Shown here: one piece after another, positions 9,750 through 20,581 of the stretch | Numbering within the stretch: position 1 is the first letter of the stretch | How the letters are laid out: every line of letters starts with the position of its first letter | NCBI RefSeq assembly: GCF_021729845.1 | Contig: NZ_CP063397.1 | Location: 634,001-698,000 of the forward strand | DNA: 64,000 nucleotides | Source: Rhizobium sp. SL42 | Lineage (GTDB): Bacteria > Pseudomonadota > Alphaproteobacteria > Rhizobiales > Rhizobiaceae | Direction of reading: 5' to 3' | The notes under the pieces: generated by a model | What the model was told of the DNA's origin: nothing | Seen by the model: only the letters and a program-made list of their open reading frames with translations | The model's database searches: none | Made by a program: the position numbers and the translations under genes

Positions 9750-10345
9750 TCGTGATTGGGCTTACCGGATCAATCGGCATGGGCAAATCCACGACGGCAC
9801 AGCTGTTTGCCGAAGAAGGCATTGCCGTCAATGACGCCGATCAGGTAGTCCACGATCTCTACGCTGGCGCCGCGGTTTCGGCTCTCGAGCCCGAGTTTCC
9901 CGACGCTATCGTCGATGGTGCGGTCGACCGTCAGGTCCTCGCTCGGACTCTGGCTAAGAATCCGGATAAGTTTAAGGTGCTCGAAGCCATCATCCATCCC
10001 CTTGTGAGGGCGCGGGAGATCCAGTTCGTCGACGCACATCGCGCCGCAGGCGAAGCTATCGTCCTTCTGGATATTCCTCTTCTGTTTGAAGTTGGCGCGC
10101 AGGATCGGGTGGATGTGATCATTGTGGTCTCTTGCGATAGGGAGATCCAGCGGCGGCGCGTCATGGCTCGACCTGGGATGACTGAGGAAAAATTCGCTCT
10201 CATATCGGCGCGCCAGATGCCCGATGAAGAAAAGCGGCGGCGTGCGGATTTTATCGTAGACACATCCCATGGCATTGACAGCGCACGCGCGCAGGTGAAA
10301 ACCATCCTGCAGGAACTCAGACAGCGTCGACCGGAGATGCATTGA
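9746..10345 (+). CDS. coaE: Dephospho-CoA kinase CoaE
   Basis: CoaE phosphorylates dephospho-CoA in the last step of coenzyme A synthesis. The 199-residue protein opens [17 protein letters not shown], a P-loop at residues 7-16, followed by [10 protein letters not shown], the LLDIPLLFE strand and the lid region [13 protein letters not shown]. It overlaps aroE by 4 bases (ATGA) and is followed at once by dnaQ. Confidence 0.95.
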   Translation: MIVIGLTGSIGMGKSTTAQLFAEEGIAVNDADQVVHDLYAGAAVSALEPEFPDAIVDGAVDRQVLARTLAKNPDKFKVLEAIIHPLVRAREIQFVDAHRAAGEAIVLLDIPLLFEVGAQDRVDVIIVVSCDREIQRRRVMARPGMTEEKFALISARQMPDEEKRRRADFIVDTSHGIDSARAQVKTILQELRQRRPEMH

Positions 10346-10347
10346 TC

Positions 10348-11049
10348 ATGCGCGAGATCGTATTCGATACCGAAACCACCGGCCTTGAAACCAAGATCGA
10401 CCGCGTCATCGAAATCGGCGGTATCGAGCTGTTCAATCATTTCCCGACCGGACGCAGCTTTCACGTCTACATCAATCCGGGTGATCGCAAGGTGCATCCA
10501 GACGCGCTTGCCGTGCATGGCATCACGGATGATTTCTTGAAGGACAAGCCGCCGTTCGGTGACATTGTTGCCGAGATGCGCGAATTCTTCGATGGCGCCA
10601 AGTGGGTGGCTCACAACGCGAATTTCGACATCGGCTTCATCAATGCCGAATTCGAACGGCTTGGCCTTCCCCCTGTTCAGTCGGATGTAGTCATTGATAC
10701 GCTGGCGCTTGCCCGTCGCAAGAATCCGATGGGTCCAAATTCACTGGATGCGCTTTGCCGCCGCTACGGAATTGACAATTCCCACCGCAACAAGCACGGG
10801 GCACTTCTCGACTCCGAGTTGCTGGCCGAAGTCTATATCGAAATGCTGGGCGGCCGACAGACAGCGCTTGGCCTGACCTCGGCGGAAAGCCGCCAGAACC
10901 GCAACACGGACATCCTCGAAACGGTGGAAATTTCCTACGAGCGGCCGCGTCCACTGGCAGCGCGCCTCGTGGCAAGCGAAGTCGAGGACCATTCCAAGCT
11001 TGTCGCTCGTCTCGGCGCGGGTGCCATCTGGTCGAAATTCGACGCATGA
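10348..11049 (+). CDS. dnaQ: DNA polymerase III epsilon subunit (3'-5' proofreading exonuclease)
   Basis: The proofreading subunit of the replicative polymerase. The 233-residue DEDDh exonuclease shows ExoI REIVFDTETTGLE, ExoII HNANFDIGFIN and ExoIII with HGALLDSELLAEVYIEM. A TTG two codons upstream is in frame and overlaps the coaE stop codon; the ATG at 10348 gives the usual family N-terminus. It is the last gene of the ppsR-maf-aroE-coaE-dnaQ run and ends directly at a bidirectional terminator. Confidence 0.95.
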   Translation: MREIVFDTETTGLETKIDRVIEIGGIELFNHFPTGRSFHVYINPGDRKVHPDALAVHGITDDFLKDKPPFGDIVAEMREFFDGAKWVAHNANFDIGFINAEFERLGLPPVQSDVVIDTLALARRKNPMGPNSLDALCRRYGIDNSHRNKHGALLDSELLAEVYIEMLGGRQTALGLTSAESRQNRNTDILETVEISYERPRPLAARLVASEVEDHSKLVARLGAGAIWSKFDA

Positions 11050-11073
11050 AAAAGGGCCCCGGAAGGCCCTTTT
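11050..11073. terminator. Bidirectional terminator between dnaQ and secB
   Basis: The 9-bp stem AAAAGGGCC/GGCCCTTTT around a 6-base loop carries A and T runs on both sides. It serves the converging dnaQ (+) and secB (-) transcripts. Confidence 0.9.
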
Positions 11074-11100
11074 ACGCGTTTGATTTTAAGTCGGACGAGA

Positions 11101-11577
11101 TCAGTTCGGAGCACCCTGAACCTTTGCCCGCGCCTGCTCTTCGGAAACGCGCTGGGCGAACATCTGTGCGAAGTCGATCGGGTCGATCATCAGCGGCGGG
11201 AAGCCGCCATTGCGAGTGGCATCGGCGATAATCTGGCGGGCAAACGGGAACAGCAGGCGCGGGCACTCGATGAAGAGAACCGGCAGCATATGCTCCTGCG
11301 GGAAGCCGGTGATGCGGAACACGCCGCCGTAAACGAGCTCGGTGGCGAAGACCACTTTGTCGCCTTCCTTGGCTTCAGCCGTCAGCGCCAGCACCACGTC
11401 GAAGTCCGTTTCGGTCAGCGGATTGGCGTTGACGTTGACATTGATGTTGATCGCCGGCGCCTTGTCGCGAGCCTGCAGCGAACGCGGTGCACCCGGGTTT
11501 TCAAAGGACAGGTCCTTGATGTACTGGGCAAGAATGTTGAGGGAAGGGCTGCTTGTTCCCTGATTGTCGTCGGCCAT
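11101..11577 (-). CDS. secB: Protein-export chaperone SecB
   Basis: SecB is a cytosolic tetramer that keeps preproteins unfolded and hands them to SecA. The 158-residue protein shows [19 protein letters not shown], the beta-strand region INVNVNA, and [30 protein letters not shown], all family signatures. The start at 11577 ([10 protein letters not shown]) has GAGGA placed 9 bases upstream; the open frame runs 12 codons further without a ribosome site. It is followed by the terminator shared with dnaQ. Confidence 0.96.
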   Translation of the reverse strand: MADDNQGTSSPSLNILAQYIKDLSFENPGAPRSLQARDKAPAININVNVNANPLTETDFDVVLALTAEAKEGDKVVFATELVYGGVFRITGFPQEHMLPVLFIECPRLLFPFARQIIADATRNGGFPPLMIDPIDFAQMFAQRVSEEQARAKVQGAPN

Positions 11578-11665
11578 AGGGCTTTTCCTCGAAGCGTGTT
11601 TTGCTAAGGCCATCTAACATCTAGGCTTTGCGCTTACAACCCTCGGCACCAGGCCCGGCCGCAGT

Positions 11666-12157
11666 CTAGCGGTCGCCGATCCGCGGTCCACGCCAGGGTG
11701 AGTCAGGCTTGGGATCACGAAGATATTCGTCTTCGTCGAGATCAACCACCGACGCATCCTTGCTGGTCTGATAGCTGAAGTCCGATGTGGTGAAACCACT
11801 GCGCTTGACCACGATGCGCGGCTTGGCCACGCGCCAGGCGAAATCGCGAACGAAGGGCAGGAAGAGCAGGAGCCCAATCACGTCACCGACAAAGCCAGGA
11901 ACGATGAGGAGAAATGCCGCAACAACAAGCAGGCCGGCGTGAACGAGCTCTCGGCCCGGATCAACACCTTTGCTGGCTTCCGTTTGCAGGCGACGCAAGA
12001 TGCCCGCCCCCTGAATGCGCAAGAGAAACAGGCCAACGATGCCGGCGAGCAGCACCAGGCCGAGTGTCGCCATGACGCCCAGAGCCTGACCGACAAGAAT
12101 GAGGCTGGCGATTTCAGCAAGTGGCGCAATCAGTATGAGCGCCAGGGATATGCGCAT
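11666..12157 (-). CDS. fxsA: FxsA-family membrane protein
   Basis: FxsA is a small inner-membrane protein; in E. coli extra copies relieve exclusion of phage T7 by the F plasmid, and its normal role is unclear. The 163-residue protein has two or three hydrophobic segments (LALILIAPLAEIASLILVG, then LGLVLLAGIVGLFLL, then LLVVAAFLLIVPGFVGDVIG) and a charged C-terminal tail. The start at 12157 follows GGAG; the longer frame is unsupported. It is divergent from the Tim44-like gene and upstream of secB, as in other Rhizobiales. Confidence 0.9.
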   Translation of the reverse strand: MRISLALILIAPLAEIASLILVGQALGVMATLGLVLLAGIVGLFLLRIQGAGILRRLQTEASKGVDPGRELVHAGLLVVAAFLLIVPGFVGDVIGLLLFLPFVRDFAWRVAKPRIVVKRSGFTTSDFSYQTSKDASVVDLDEDEYLRDPKPDSPWRGPRIGDR

Positions 12158-12297
12158 AACGGTCTCCGAACGCCACTTGTCGATGCAATCGCAAGAGCCG
12201 GCGCAAACTCTTTGCAAAGATTGCCATTTGAATGATACGGCGCTGACGACTATATGGGAGATCGAATAAGTAAATTCAATCAAGGCCGGCGGTATCC

Positions 12298-12993
12298 ATG
12301 GGATCAAATGATTTTGTTACATTGTTCTTTCTTGTGGCGGCGGTGCTGATATTTTTCCAGCTGCGAAGCGTCCTTGGACGCCGGACCGGGCATGAAAAGC
12401 CGCCTGTCGACCCTTTGGCACAGCGCGATCAGTCGAAAGATCCCGCTGATGACAGCAAGGTTGTAACCCTGCCGCGCCGCGACGAGGGCAATGGTGAAGA
12501 TCGTTATGCCGCAATTGATGCTTTCGCCAAACCTGGCACACCGTTGAACGACCAGTTGCGTGAACTGACCCGGCACGATGCCAGTTTCAATCCGAAGGAA
12601 TTTCTCAACGGCGCCAAGATGGCCTATGAGATGGTCGTCATGGCCTATGCTGACGGCGACAGGAAAACCCTGAAAACCCTTCTGTCGCGTGACGTTCTCG
12701 AGGGTTTCGAAAGCGCCATCGCCGATCGGGAGAGCCGAGGCGAAATGATCAAGTCAACGTTCGTTGGTATTGAGAAAGCCGAAATTACCCAGGCGTCGGT
12801 TCGTGACAGCGAGGAGCAGGTGACAGTGCGGATCGCCAGCCAGTTGATTACCGCGACCTATGACAAGGCCGGCACCCTTGTTGATGGCGATGCGGAAGCC
12901 GTCTCCGAGGTCAATGACGTCTGGACCTTCGCACGCGACATCCGTTCGCGTGATCCGAATTGGAAGCTGATCGCGACCGAAGCAGAACAATGA
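12298..12993 (+). CDS. Tim44-like domain, membrane-anchored protein
   Basis: The 231-residue protein has an N-terminal membrane segment (FVTLFFLVAAVLIFFQL, residues 6-22), a charged linker, and a C-terminal Tim44/TIM14-type alpha-beta domain from about residue 85 (FLNGAKMAYEMVVMAYADGD). In mitochondria Tim44 tethers mtHsp70 to the import channel. Bacterial forms have been linked to membrane protein interaction, but the exact role here is not known. The stop codon overlaps the start of mltA (ATGA), so it heads an envelope operon of tim44-mltA-smr-XRE. Confidence 0.88.
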   Translation: MGSNDFVTLFFLVAAVLIFFQLRSVLGRRTGHEKPPVDPLAQRDQSKDPADDSKVVTLPRRDEGNGEDRYAAIDAFAKPGTPLNDQLRELTRHDASFNPKEFLNGAKMAYEMVVMAYADGDRKTLKTLLSRDVLEGFESAIADRESRGEMIKSTFVGIEKAEITQASVRDSEEQVTVRIASQLITATYDKAGTLVDGDAEAVSEVNDVWTFARDIRSRDPNWKLIATEAEQ

Positions 12994-14108
12994 CTGCAGC
13001 CCCTGTCGATTTTCGGCTGAAGCCGGTGCGCTTCGAGGATCTTCCGGGTTGGGAGAAGGATGACCCTTCGCCGATCTTCCCAGCGATGAGCGCCTGCAGG
13101 ACACATATTACCGACGTCAAACCCTATCGCACCGGGTCGCTTGGCTTGAACGCTGGCGACCTTTTGCCGTTTCTTGAAGAGGCGGAAAGGGTCGATCCTC
13201 GAGACGGCGCCTCCGCGCGCGCCTTTTTCGAGGAACACTGCCAACCGTTTCGTATCGAGTTGCCCGGTGGTTCATCTGGTCGTGTGACCGCATTCTATGA
13301 GCCCGAAGTATCGGTCTCGAGCCACCCTGATGATGAATACCGCTTTCCGTTTTATCGCCGCCCCTCGGACCTGATCGATCTCGACGAAACCAATCGTCCC
13401 GCGTCCATCGATCCATCCTATGTCTTTGCCCGTGAGATTGGCGGCGTGATTTCTCTTTATCCGGACCGCAAGGCGATCGACGAGGGTTATCTGGACGGGC
13501 ATGAGCTTGAGATTGCCTGGGCTCGGTCGAAGGTCGATGTCTTCTTCGCCCATGTCCAGGGAGCGGCACGTCTGCGCTATCGGGACGGGAGTATCAAACG
13601 CATAACCTATGCCGGCAAGGCGGGGCATGCGTTTTCAGCAATTGGCCGACTGCTGATCGATCTTGGAGAAATTCCGCACGCCGCAATATCGATGCAGTCG
13701 ATCCGTGCCTGGCTGGCTGCCCATCCCGATCGCGTCGACGAAATCCTCTGGCACAATCGCTCCTATATTTTCTTCCGCGAAGCTGATGTCGACGACCTGA
13801 GCAAAGGACCAATTGCCGCCGCTAAGGTACCATTGGTGGCGGGGCGCTCGCTGGCCGTGGACCGCCTGATCCATACCTTCGGATTTCCTTTCTTCGTTCA
13901 TGCCGAAACACTGACCAGCCTCGATCACGGTGCGCCATTTGCCCGGCTGATGCTGGCGCTCGATACCGGCTCGGCCATCCTCGGTCCCGCCCGTGGGGAC
14001 ATTTTTACAGGATCGGGTGACGGGGCAGGAGACCTGGCCGGCGCGGTGCACAATGCGGCGGACTTCTATATATTGATCCCGAAGCAGGCAGCAGCGAGGT
14101 TTGTCTGA
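12990..14108 (+). CDS. mltA: Membrane-bound lytic murein transglycosylase A (MltA)
   Basis: MltA cleaves peptidoglycan glycan strands to 1,6-anhydro-muropeptides. The 372-residue protein has the MltA insert region (FYEPEVSVSS), the RLRYRDGSIKRITYAGKAGHAFSAIG stretch, and the 3D domain whose aspartates are visible in LDTGSAI and GDIFTGSGDGAGD near the C-terminus. The chosen start overlaps the tim44-like stop codon. No clear signal peptide or lipobox follows it, which is unusual for a secreted enzyme. The longer frame (12960) does not supply one either. Confidence 0.92.
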   Translation: MTAAPVDFRLKPVRFEDLPGWEKDDPSPIFPAMSACRTHITDVKPYRTGSLGLNAGDLLPFLEEAERVDPRDGASARAFFEEHCQPFRIELPGGSSGRVTAFYEPEVSVSSHPDDEYRFPFYRRPSDLIDLDETNRPASIDPSYVFAREIGGVISLYPDRKAIDEGYLDGHELEIAWARSKVDVFFAHVQGAARLRYRDGSIKRITYAGKAGHAFSAIGRLLIDLGEIPHAAISMQSIRAWLAAHPDRVDEILWHNRSYIFFREADVDDLSKGPIAAAKVPLVAGRSLAVDRLIHTFGFPFFVHAETLTSLDHGAPFARLMLALDTGSAILGPARGDIFTGSGDGAGDLAGAVHNAADFYILIPKQAAARFV

Positions 14109-14675
14109 GTGTCAGGCGGGTCAAAATTCAATCCGGAAGATCGCATTCTATGGGGCAAGGTGGCCCGCTCGACGCGCGCGATGCCCGGACGCCTGGAAGA
14201 CCTTCTGGAATTTGAAAGGCAATTCGAGGTCGAGGCGGAGGCCGAAGACAAAGTGGCAACCAAGGTCGCGCTCGCTTTGCCGTCGAACGTTGAAAACAGA
14301 CAGGCCACCAGCGCACGCAAACCCTCGGGGACACATCACCCGTTGGAACGTCCGATCAAGCGCAAGCTGTCGCGGGGCCATCTTGCGCTGGAAGCCCGCA
14401 TCGATCTGCATGGCCTGATACAGAGCGAAGCGCATGGCATGCTGTTTGATTTTCTCCACCGGGCCCATGAGCGCGGTTTGCGTCACGTGCTGGTCATTAC
14501 CGGTAAGGGCAGCTCGCTTGGCAGCGAAGGCGCCTTGAAACGAGCGGTGCCGATTTGGTTCTCCATGCCGGAATTCCGCTTTCTGATTTCGTCCTACGAG
14601 CCTGCGGCACGTCAGCATGGCGGCGAGGGCGCACTGTATGTTCGTCTTTCGCGTCAGGGAGCGGATCGTCGATGA
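14109..14675 (+). CDS. Smr-domain protein
   Basis: The Smr (small MutS-related) domain binds and may nick nucleic acids; recent work ties such proteins to mRNA cleavage at collided ribosomes, but the job of this short stand-alone form is unknown. The 188-residue protein has a charged N-terminal half and the Smr domain from about residue 95 (ARIDLHGLIQSEAH, then HVLVITGKG, then GGEGALYVRLSR). The GTG start directly follows the mltA stop codon, and the gene overlaps the XRE gene by 4 bases. Confidence 0.9.
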   Translation: MSGGSKFNPEDRILWGKVARSTRAMPGRLEDLLEFERQFEVEAEAEDKVATKVALALPSNVENRQATSARKPSGTHHPLERPIKRKLSRGHLALEARIDLHGLIQSEAHGMLFDFLHRAHERGLRHVLVITGKGSSLGSEGALKRAVPIWFSMPEFRFLISSYEPAARQHGGEGALYVRLSRQGADRR

Positions 14676-15037
14676 CCCCTTTCGGCAATGCGCTGCGCGA
14701 ACTGCGGCAACGCAAGGGCGTTTCGCAAAAGCAGATGGCAGCGGCGATTGGTGTCTCGCCCGCCTATCTGTCGGCACTGGAACACGGAAAGCGCGGCCTT
14801 CCGAATTTCGATTTTCTCCAGCGTGTCGCCGGCTATTTCAACATCATCTGGGATGAGGCCGATGAGCTGTTTGCCACAGCCGGAAAGTCTGATCCCCGCG
14901 TTGTTCTGGACACGGCCGGCCTGGCACCTGACACCACTGCCTTCGCTAATGAACTCGCCCGCCTGATTCGCCAGCTGCCGCCGGATGTGGTAAGGCAATT
15001 GCAGGACGTCCTTGATGCTGCCAAAAATCGGATGTGA
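14672..15037 (+). CDS. XRE-family transcriptional regulator
   Basis: The 121-residue protein has an N-terminal lambda-repressor-like helix-turn-helix (residues about 5-60: LRELRQRKGVSQKQMAAAIG, SPAYLSALEHGKRG) and a short C-terminal tail. It overlaps the smr stop codon by ATGA and is the last gene of the tim44-mltA-smr operon, 140 bases before gyrB. Its targets are unknown; autoregulation or control of the operon is a guess from position. Confidence 0.88.
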   Translation: MTPFGNALRELRQRKGVSQKQMAAAIGVSPAYLSALEHGKRGLPNFDFLQRVAGYFNIIWDEADELFATAGKSDPRVVLDTAGLAPDTTAFANELARLIRQLPPDVVRQLQDVLDAAKNRM

Positions 15038-15082
15038 AAGGCGTAAATCCCGCGATATCCACGGGAAACAATGCTCGCGCCT

Positions 15083-15110
15083 TTGGAACTGATACCAAAA
15101 CCCCTATAGT
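15083..15110 (+). promoter_or_regulatory. Likely gyrB promoter
   Basis: A -35 TTGGAA (15083-15088) and a -10 TATAGT (15105-15110) are separated by 16 bases, upstream of gyrB. Downstream lies a 14-bp perfect palindrome CTGATTCGAATCAG (15128-15141) containing two abutting GANTC sites. It would sit at about +11 to +24 of the transcript. Confidence 0.5.
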
Positions 15111-15177
15111 CGAGCCGCTTGAAGCTGCTGATTCGAATCAGGCAGATCCTTTGAGAATTGACTGGAAAGATTGCTGA

Positions 15178-17613
<2,436 letters not shown>

Positions 17614-17630
17614 TCGGATCTGCAATCAAA

Positions 17631-17670
17631 AAACAAAGGGCCACATTCCTCAGAATGTGGCCCTTTGTTT
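17631..17670. terminator. Strong bidirectional terminator after gyrB
   Basis: Perfect 18-bp arms AAACAAAGGGCCACATTC and GAATGTGGCCCTTTGTTT flank the loop CTCA. The outer A/T-rich ends provide U tracts on both strands. It lies between converging gyrB and the nitroreductase gene. Confidence 0.93.
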
Positions 17671-17678
17671 TGTCCGCT

Positions 17679-17694
17679 GTTTTCACGTGAATCA
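17679..17694. other. parS-like centromere site 4 (degenerate)
   Basis: GTTTTCACGTGAATCA keeps the central TTCACGTGAA but matches the full parS consensus at only 13 of 16 positions. It pairs with site 5, 25 bp away, as an inverted repeat TTCACGTGAATC/GATTCACGTGAA. Confidence 0.65.
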
Positions 17695-17703
17695 TGGTTA
17701 ATG

Positions 17704-17719
17704 CGATTCACGTGAAACG
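17704..17719. other. parS-like centromere site 5
   Basis: CGATTCACGTGAAACG has the core GATTCACGTGAAAC, the same core as site 3, and 13 of 16 consensus matches. It lies between the gyrB terminator and the 3' end of the nitroreductase gene. Confidence 0.72.
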
Positions 17720-17737
17720 CTTGATCTTGGAGTAGCC

Positions 17738-18328
17738 TTAGAAGCTGCCTTCGAATGCCACATCGCTCAGCGGCTTGCGGTCGTTGGGCATTTCCCTGGC
17801 GCGCAGGCCCTCCGGCAGGACCGATTTGTCACCGGGCTTTCCGATCGCAATGGCGGCCTCGACATGGAAACCTTCCGGGGCGCCGAGGTCGGTGGCTGCC
17901 TTGTCGAAATCGATGCCGGTCATGCCGTGGGCGAAATAGCCGGCCTTGACGGCCTGAAGCGCAAGCAGACCCCACGCGGCACCGGCATCGAAGCTGTGGC
18001 TGCGGAAAGGCTTTGGCGCCGATCCGTCCGCCGGGCGGCTCAGCGTATCCGAAAATACGATGATCAGCGCGGAAGCAGTCTTGGCCCAACCCTGGTTGAA
18101 CTCATTCAGAATGCCGAGCAGCTTGTCGAATTCGGCAGTGCCCTTCAGGCCATAGACAAAACGCCATGGCTGATAATTGAACGCGGATGGTGCCCAATGG
18201 GCTGCATCGAGAATGGTCAGCAGATCTGCCTTCGGCATGACGCTGTCGTCGAAAGCGCGTGGAGACCAACGGTCGAGAAATACCGAATCAACATTGTGCT
18301 CGGACTGACGGCTATTGCTGGTAGTCAT
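17738..18328 (-). CDS. Nitroreductase-family flavoprotein
   Basis: An FMN-dependent NAD(P)H oxidoreductase of the nitroreductase fold; the physiological substrate is unknown. The 196-residue protein has the FMN-binding RWSPRAFDDS near the N-terminus, AAHWAPSAFNYQPWRFVYG in the middle, and AAWGLLALQAVKAGYFAHGMTGID. The start at 18328 has AAAGGA placed 5 bases upstream. It is convergent with gyrB and divergent from the PHB depolymerase gene. Confidence 0.88.
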   Translation of the reverse strand: MTTSNSRQSEHNVDSVFLDRWSPRAFDDSVMPKADLLTILDAAHWAPSAFNYQPWRFVYGLKGTAEFDKLLGILNEFNQGWAKTASALIIVFSDTLSRPADGSAPKPFRSHSFDAGAAWGLLALQAVKAGYFAHGMTGIDFDKAATDLGAPEGFHVEAAIAIGKPGDKSVLPEGLRAREMPNDRKPLSDVAFEGSF

Positions 18329-18626
18329 GGGGTTCCTTTGCAGTTTTGGCAGGCTTGCCGGCACAAGATGGCGCAATTGCCGAATCCTTGCCAGCACTTC
18401 CTTCGCGGTTGCACAAATCCCCAGGCGGACGTGGATAACAGTTAACCAGCGGATGTAATGGGAACCTTAAGCCTTTTCATTCAGCTTGTGTTGGAACGGA
18501 AATGCATGTGCCGATGTTCTCCTTGGATGCCGTGCATCAAAAGGCTTTTGCACTGCAAAAACTCTGTTAGTGTAGCATATCGAAATGGGCTTATATGCCC
18601 TACACGACCGGAAGGTGAGCCAAGCG
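18329..18626. promoter_or_regulatory. Divergent intergenic region, nitroreductase / PHB depolymerase
   Basis: About 300 bases must hold promoters for both flanking genes. A TTGCAC (18548-18553) with AT-containing DNA 17 bases on is the best -35 candidate for the depolymerase. The -10 is poor. No other gene is visible here. Confidence 0.35.
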
Positions 18627-19907
18627 ATGTTTTATCAGCTCTATGAACTCAACCATGCTGTCATGGCGCCGTTTCGCGCGACAGCGGATGCGATGAACCT
18701 GGCCTGGAAAAACCCTCTCAACCCTTGGTCCCACACAGTCGTCGGCCGAAGCTTCTCCGCGGGCTTCGAAGTGTTTGAGCGCGTCACGCGCCGATACGGA
18801 AAGCCGGCCTTTGATCTGCCAACGACCCCGATCAATGGTGAGGCCGTCACCGTCGAGGAGGAGGTGGTCTGGCGCAAGCCGTTCTGCAACCTCATCCACT
18901 TCAAGCGCCATCTGCCGGCTGGCACCGACAAGGGCCCTCGTATCCTCATCGTCGCTCCGATGTCCGGTCACTACGCCACGCTGCTGCGCGGTACGGTTGA
19001 GGCGTTGCTGCCGAGCGCCGACGTCTACATAACCGACTGGATCGATGCCCGCATGGTACCGGTGACGGACGGTGACTTCGACCTCGACGACTATATCGAC
19101 TACGTGATCGAGATGCTCCACCATCTCGGCCCGGACACGAACGTGGTCGCCGTCTGTCAGCCCTCTGTTCCGGTCCTGGCTGCGGTTGCCGTCATGGAAG
19201 CCGACGGCGATACGTGCGCACCGGCCTCGATGACGCTGATGGGTGGCCCGATCGACACCCGCATCAATCCGACAGCCGTCAACCAGCTTGCGCAGAACAA
19301 GCCAATCGAATGGTTCCGCGACAATGTCATCATGCAGGTTCCGTGGCCTCAGCCGGGCGTCATGCGTTCCGTCTACCCGGGCTTCCTGCAGCTTTCAGGC
19401 TTCATGTCGATGAACCTCGATCGACATATGATCGCGCACAAGGAGTTCTACGGCCATCTCGTCAAGAATGACGGCGATTCGGCCGAAAAACATCGCGACT
19501 TCTACGACGAATATCTGGCCGTCATGGATCTCACCGCCGAGTTCTATCTCCAGACCGTGGATACGGTTTTCATCAAGCATTCGTTGCCGAAAGGCGAGAT
19601 GCTTCATCGTGGCAAGCCGGTCGACACCAAGGCGATCCGCAAGGTCGCGCTGCTGACGGTAGAAGGCGAGAATGATGATATCTCCGGTGTTGGGCAGACA
19701 CAGGCAGCGCAGACGATCTGCAGCAGCATCCCGGACGAGATGCGCATGCACTACATGCAGCCGGATGTCGGCCACTATGGCGTATTCAACGGTTCGCGTT
19801 TCCGCAGGGAGATCGCGCCCCGTATCATCGCCTTCGCCACCAAACACAGCAAGGGTGTGAAGGCGACGCCAGTAAAGCGCGTCATCAAGGGCGGCAAGGC
19901 GGGCTGA
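18627..19907 (+). CDS. phaZ: Intracellular polyhydroxybutyrate depolymerase
   Basis: This enzyme breaks down stored poly-3-hydroxybutyrate granules. The 426-residue length and the motifs match the PhaZ intracellular family: NPWSHTVVGRSFSAGFEVFER near the N-terminus, then LIVAPMSGHYATLLRGTVEAL, and the lipase-like box VCQPSVPVL in which Cys177 is the expected nucleophile. VGHYGVFNGSRFRREIAPRI at the C-terminus holds the catalytic His. The start at 18627 has GGAAGG upstream; an ATG 14 codons earlier lacks one. The presence of PHB metabolism fits Rhizobiales. Confidence 0.9.
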   Translation: MFYQLYELNHAVMAPFRATADAMNLAWKNPLNPWSHTVVGRSFSAGFEVFERVTRRYGKPAFDLPTTPINGEAVTVEEEVVWRKPFCNLIHFKRHLPAGTDKGPRILIVAPMSGHYATLLRGTVEALLPSADVYITDWIDARMVPVTDGDFDLDDYIDYVIEMLHHLGPDTNVVAVCQPSVPVLAAVAVMEADGDTCAPASMTLMGGPIDTRINPTAVNQLAQNKPIEWFRDNVIMQVPWPQPGVMRSVYPGFLQLSGFMSMNLDRHMIAHKEFYGHLVKNDGDSAEKHRDFYDEYLAVMDLTAEFYLQTVDTVFIKHSLPKGEMLHRGKPVDTKAIRKVALLTVEGENDDISGVGQTQAAQTICSSIPDEMRMHYMQPDVGHYGVFNGSRFRREIAPRIIAFATKHSKGVKATPVKRVIKGGKAG

Positions 19908-20051
19908 CGTTCGAACCAATAGCTCCGATTTACATTAGCGGATTCAGATGGTTGTCCATTTGGGTCCGCATTTCTCTTGAACGCGCGGCTGCCATTTCCC
20001 ACATCGATTCCATCGGTCGGCATCCTGCCCCCGATGAAACGAGGGTAATCG

Positions 20052-20489
20052 ATGATGAACCAGTCAGCATTGCTTCGACCGGATTGGACTCCGGCGACCG
20101 TCGTCCTGATGGTACTTGGATTCATGGTATTCTGGCCACTCGGCCTTGCCATGCTTGCCTACATTCTGTTTGGCGACAAGTTCCAGACTTTCAAGCGTGA
20201 AGCCAACCGCAAGGCGGACGACGCGTTTGCCTGGTGTCGCTCGAGCCGCTATCAGGGCTCGACTTCGGCCACCGGCAATGTCGCCTTTGATGATTGGCGC
20301 AAGGCAGAGCTCGATCGGCTTGATGAAGAGCGTCGCAAGCTCGATGAAATGCGTGCGGATTTCGACGCCTATGCGCGTGAACTGCGCCGCGCCAAGGACC
20401 AGGAAGAATTCGATCGCTTCATGCGCGATCGCCAACAGGTGAAGTCTGCCGATCAGGGGATTGCGCCAATGGGCAATTCCGGCAACTGA
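20052..20489 (+). CDS. DUF2852-family membrane protein
   Basis: A 145-residue protein of unknown function typical of Rhizobiales. It has an N-terminal hydrophobic segment (ATVVLMVLGFMVFWPLGLAMLAYILFG, residues 15-41) followed by a charged, probably coiled-coil C-terminal half rich in Glu, Arg and Asp (RLDEERRKLDEMRADFDAYA, then ELRRAKDQEEFDRFM). GAGGG precedes the tandem ATG start. It ends just before a strong terminator, so it appears to be a single-gene unit. Confidence 0.82.
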   Translation: MMNQSALLRPDWTPATVVLMVLGFMVFWPLGLAMLAYILFGDKFQTFKREANRKADDAFAWCRSSRYQGSTSATGNVAFDDWRKAELDRLDEERRKLDEMRADFDAYARELRRAKDQEEFDRFMRDRQQVKSADQGIAPMGNSGN

Positions 20490-20513
20490 AAACGCGCCTG
20501 CGCGACCAAAACG

Positions 20514-20542
20514 AGGCCGGCATCCTTGATGCCGGCCTTTTT
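20514..20542 (+). terminator. Intrinsic terminator after the DUF2852 gene
   Basis: The 11-bp stem AGGCCGGCATC/GATGCCGGCCT has a 3-base loop and is followed by TTTTT. Confidence 0.92.
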
Positions 20543-20581
20543 ATGCGTCAATTTCCCGTACGAATCGGCTAAAAGACAACG

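Noticed and set aside
14480..14495. TCACGTGC in smr as another parS site
   Set aside because: Only the CACGTG centre matches; the flanks do not. Other CACGTG hexamers (for example near 5864, 27100, 48343, 55648) fail in the same way.
18430..18438. CGTGGATAA, an 8/9 DnaA box upstream of the PHB depolymerase gene
   Set aside because: It is isolated, with no cluster of boxes or AT-rich tract; expected by chance in 64 kb.
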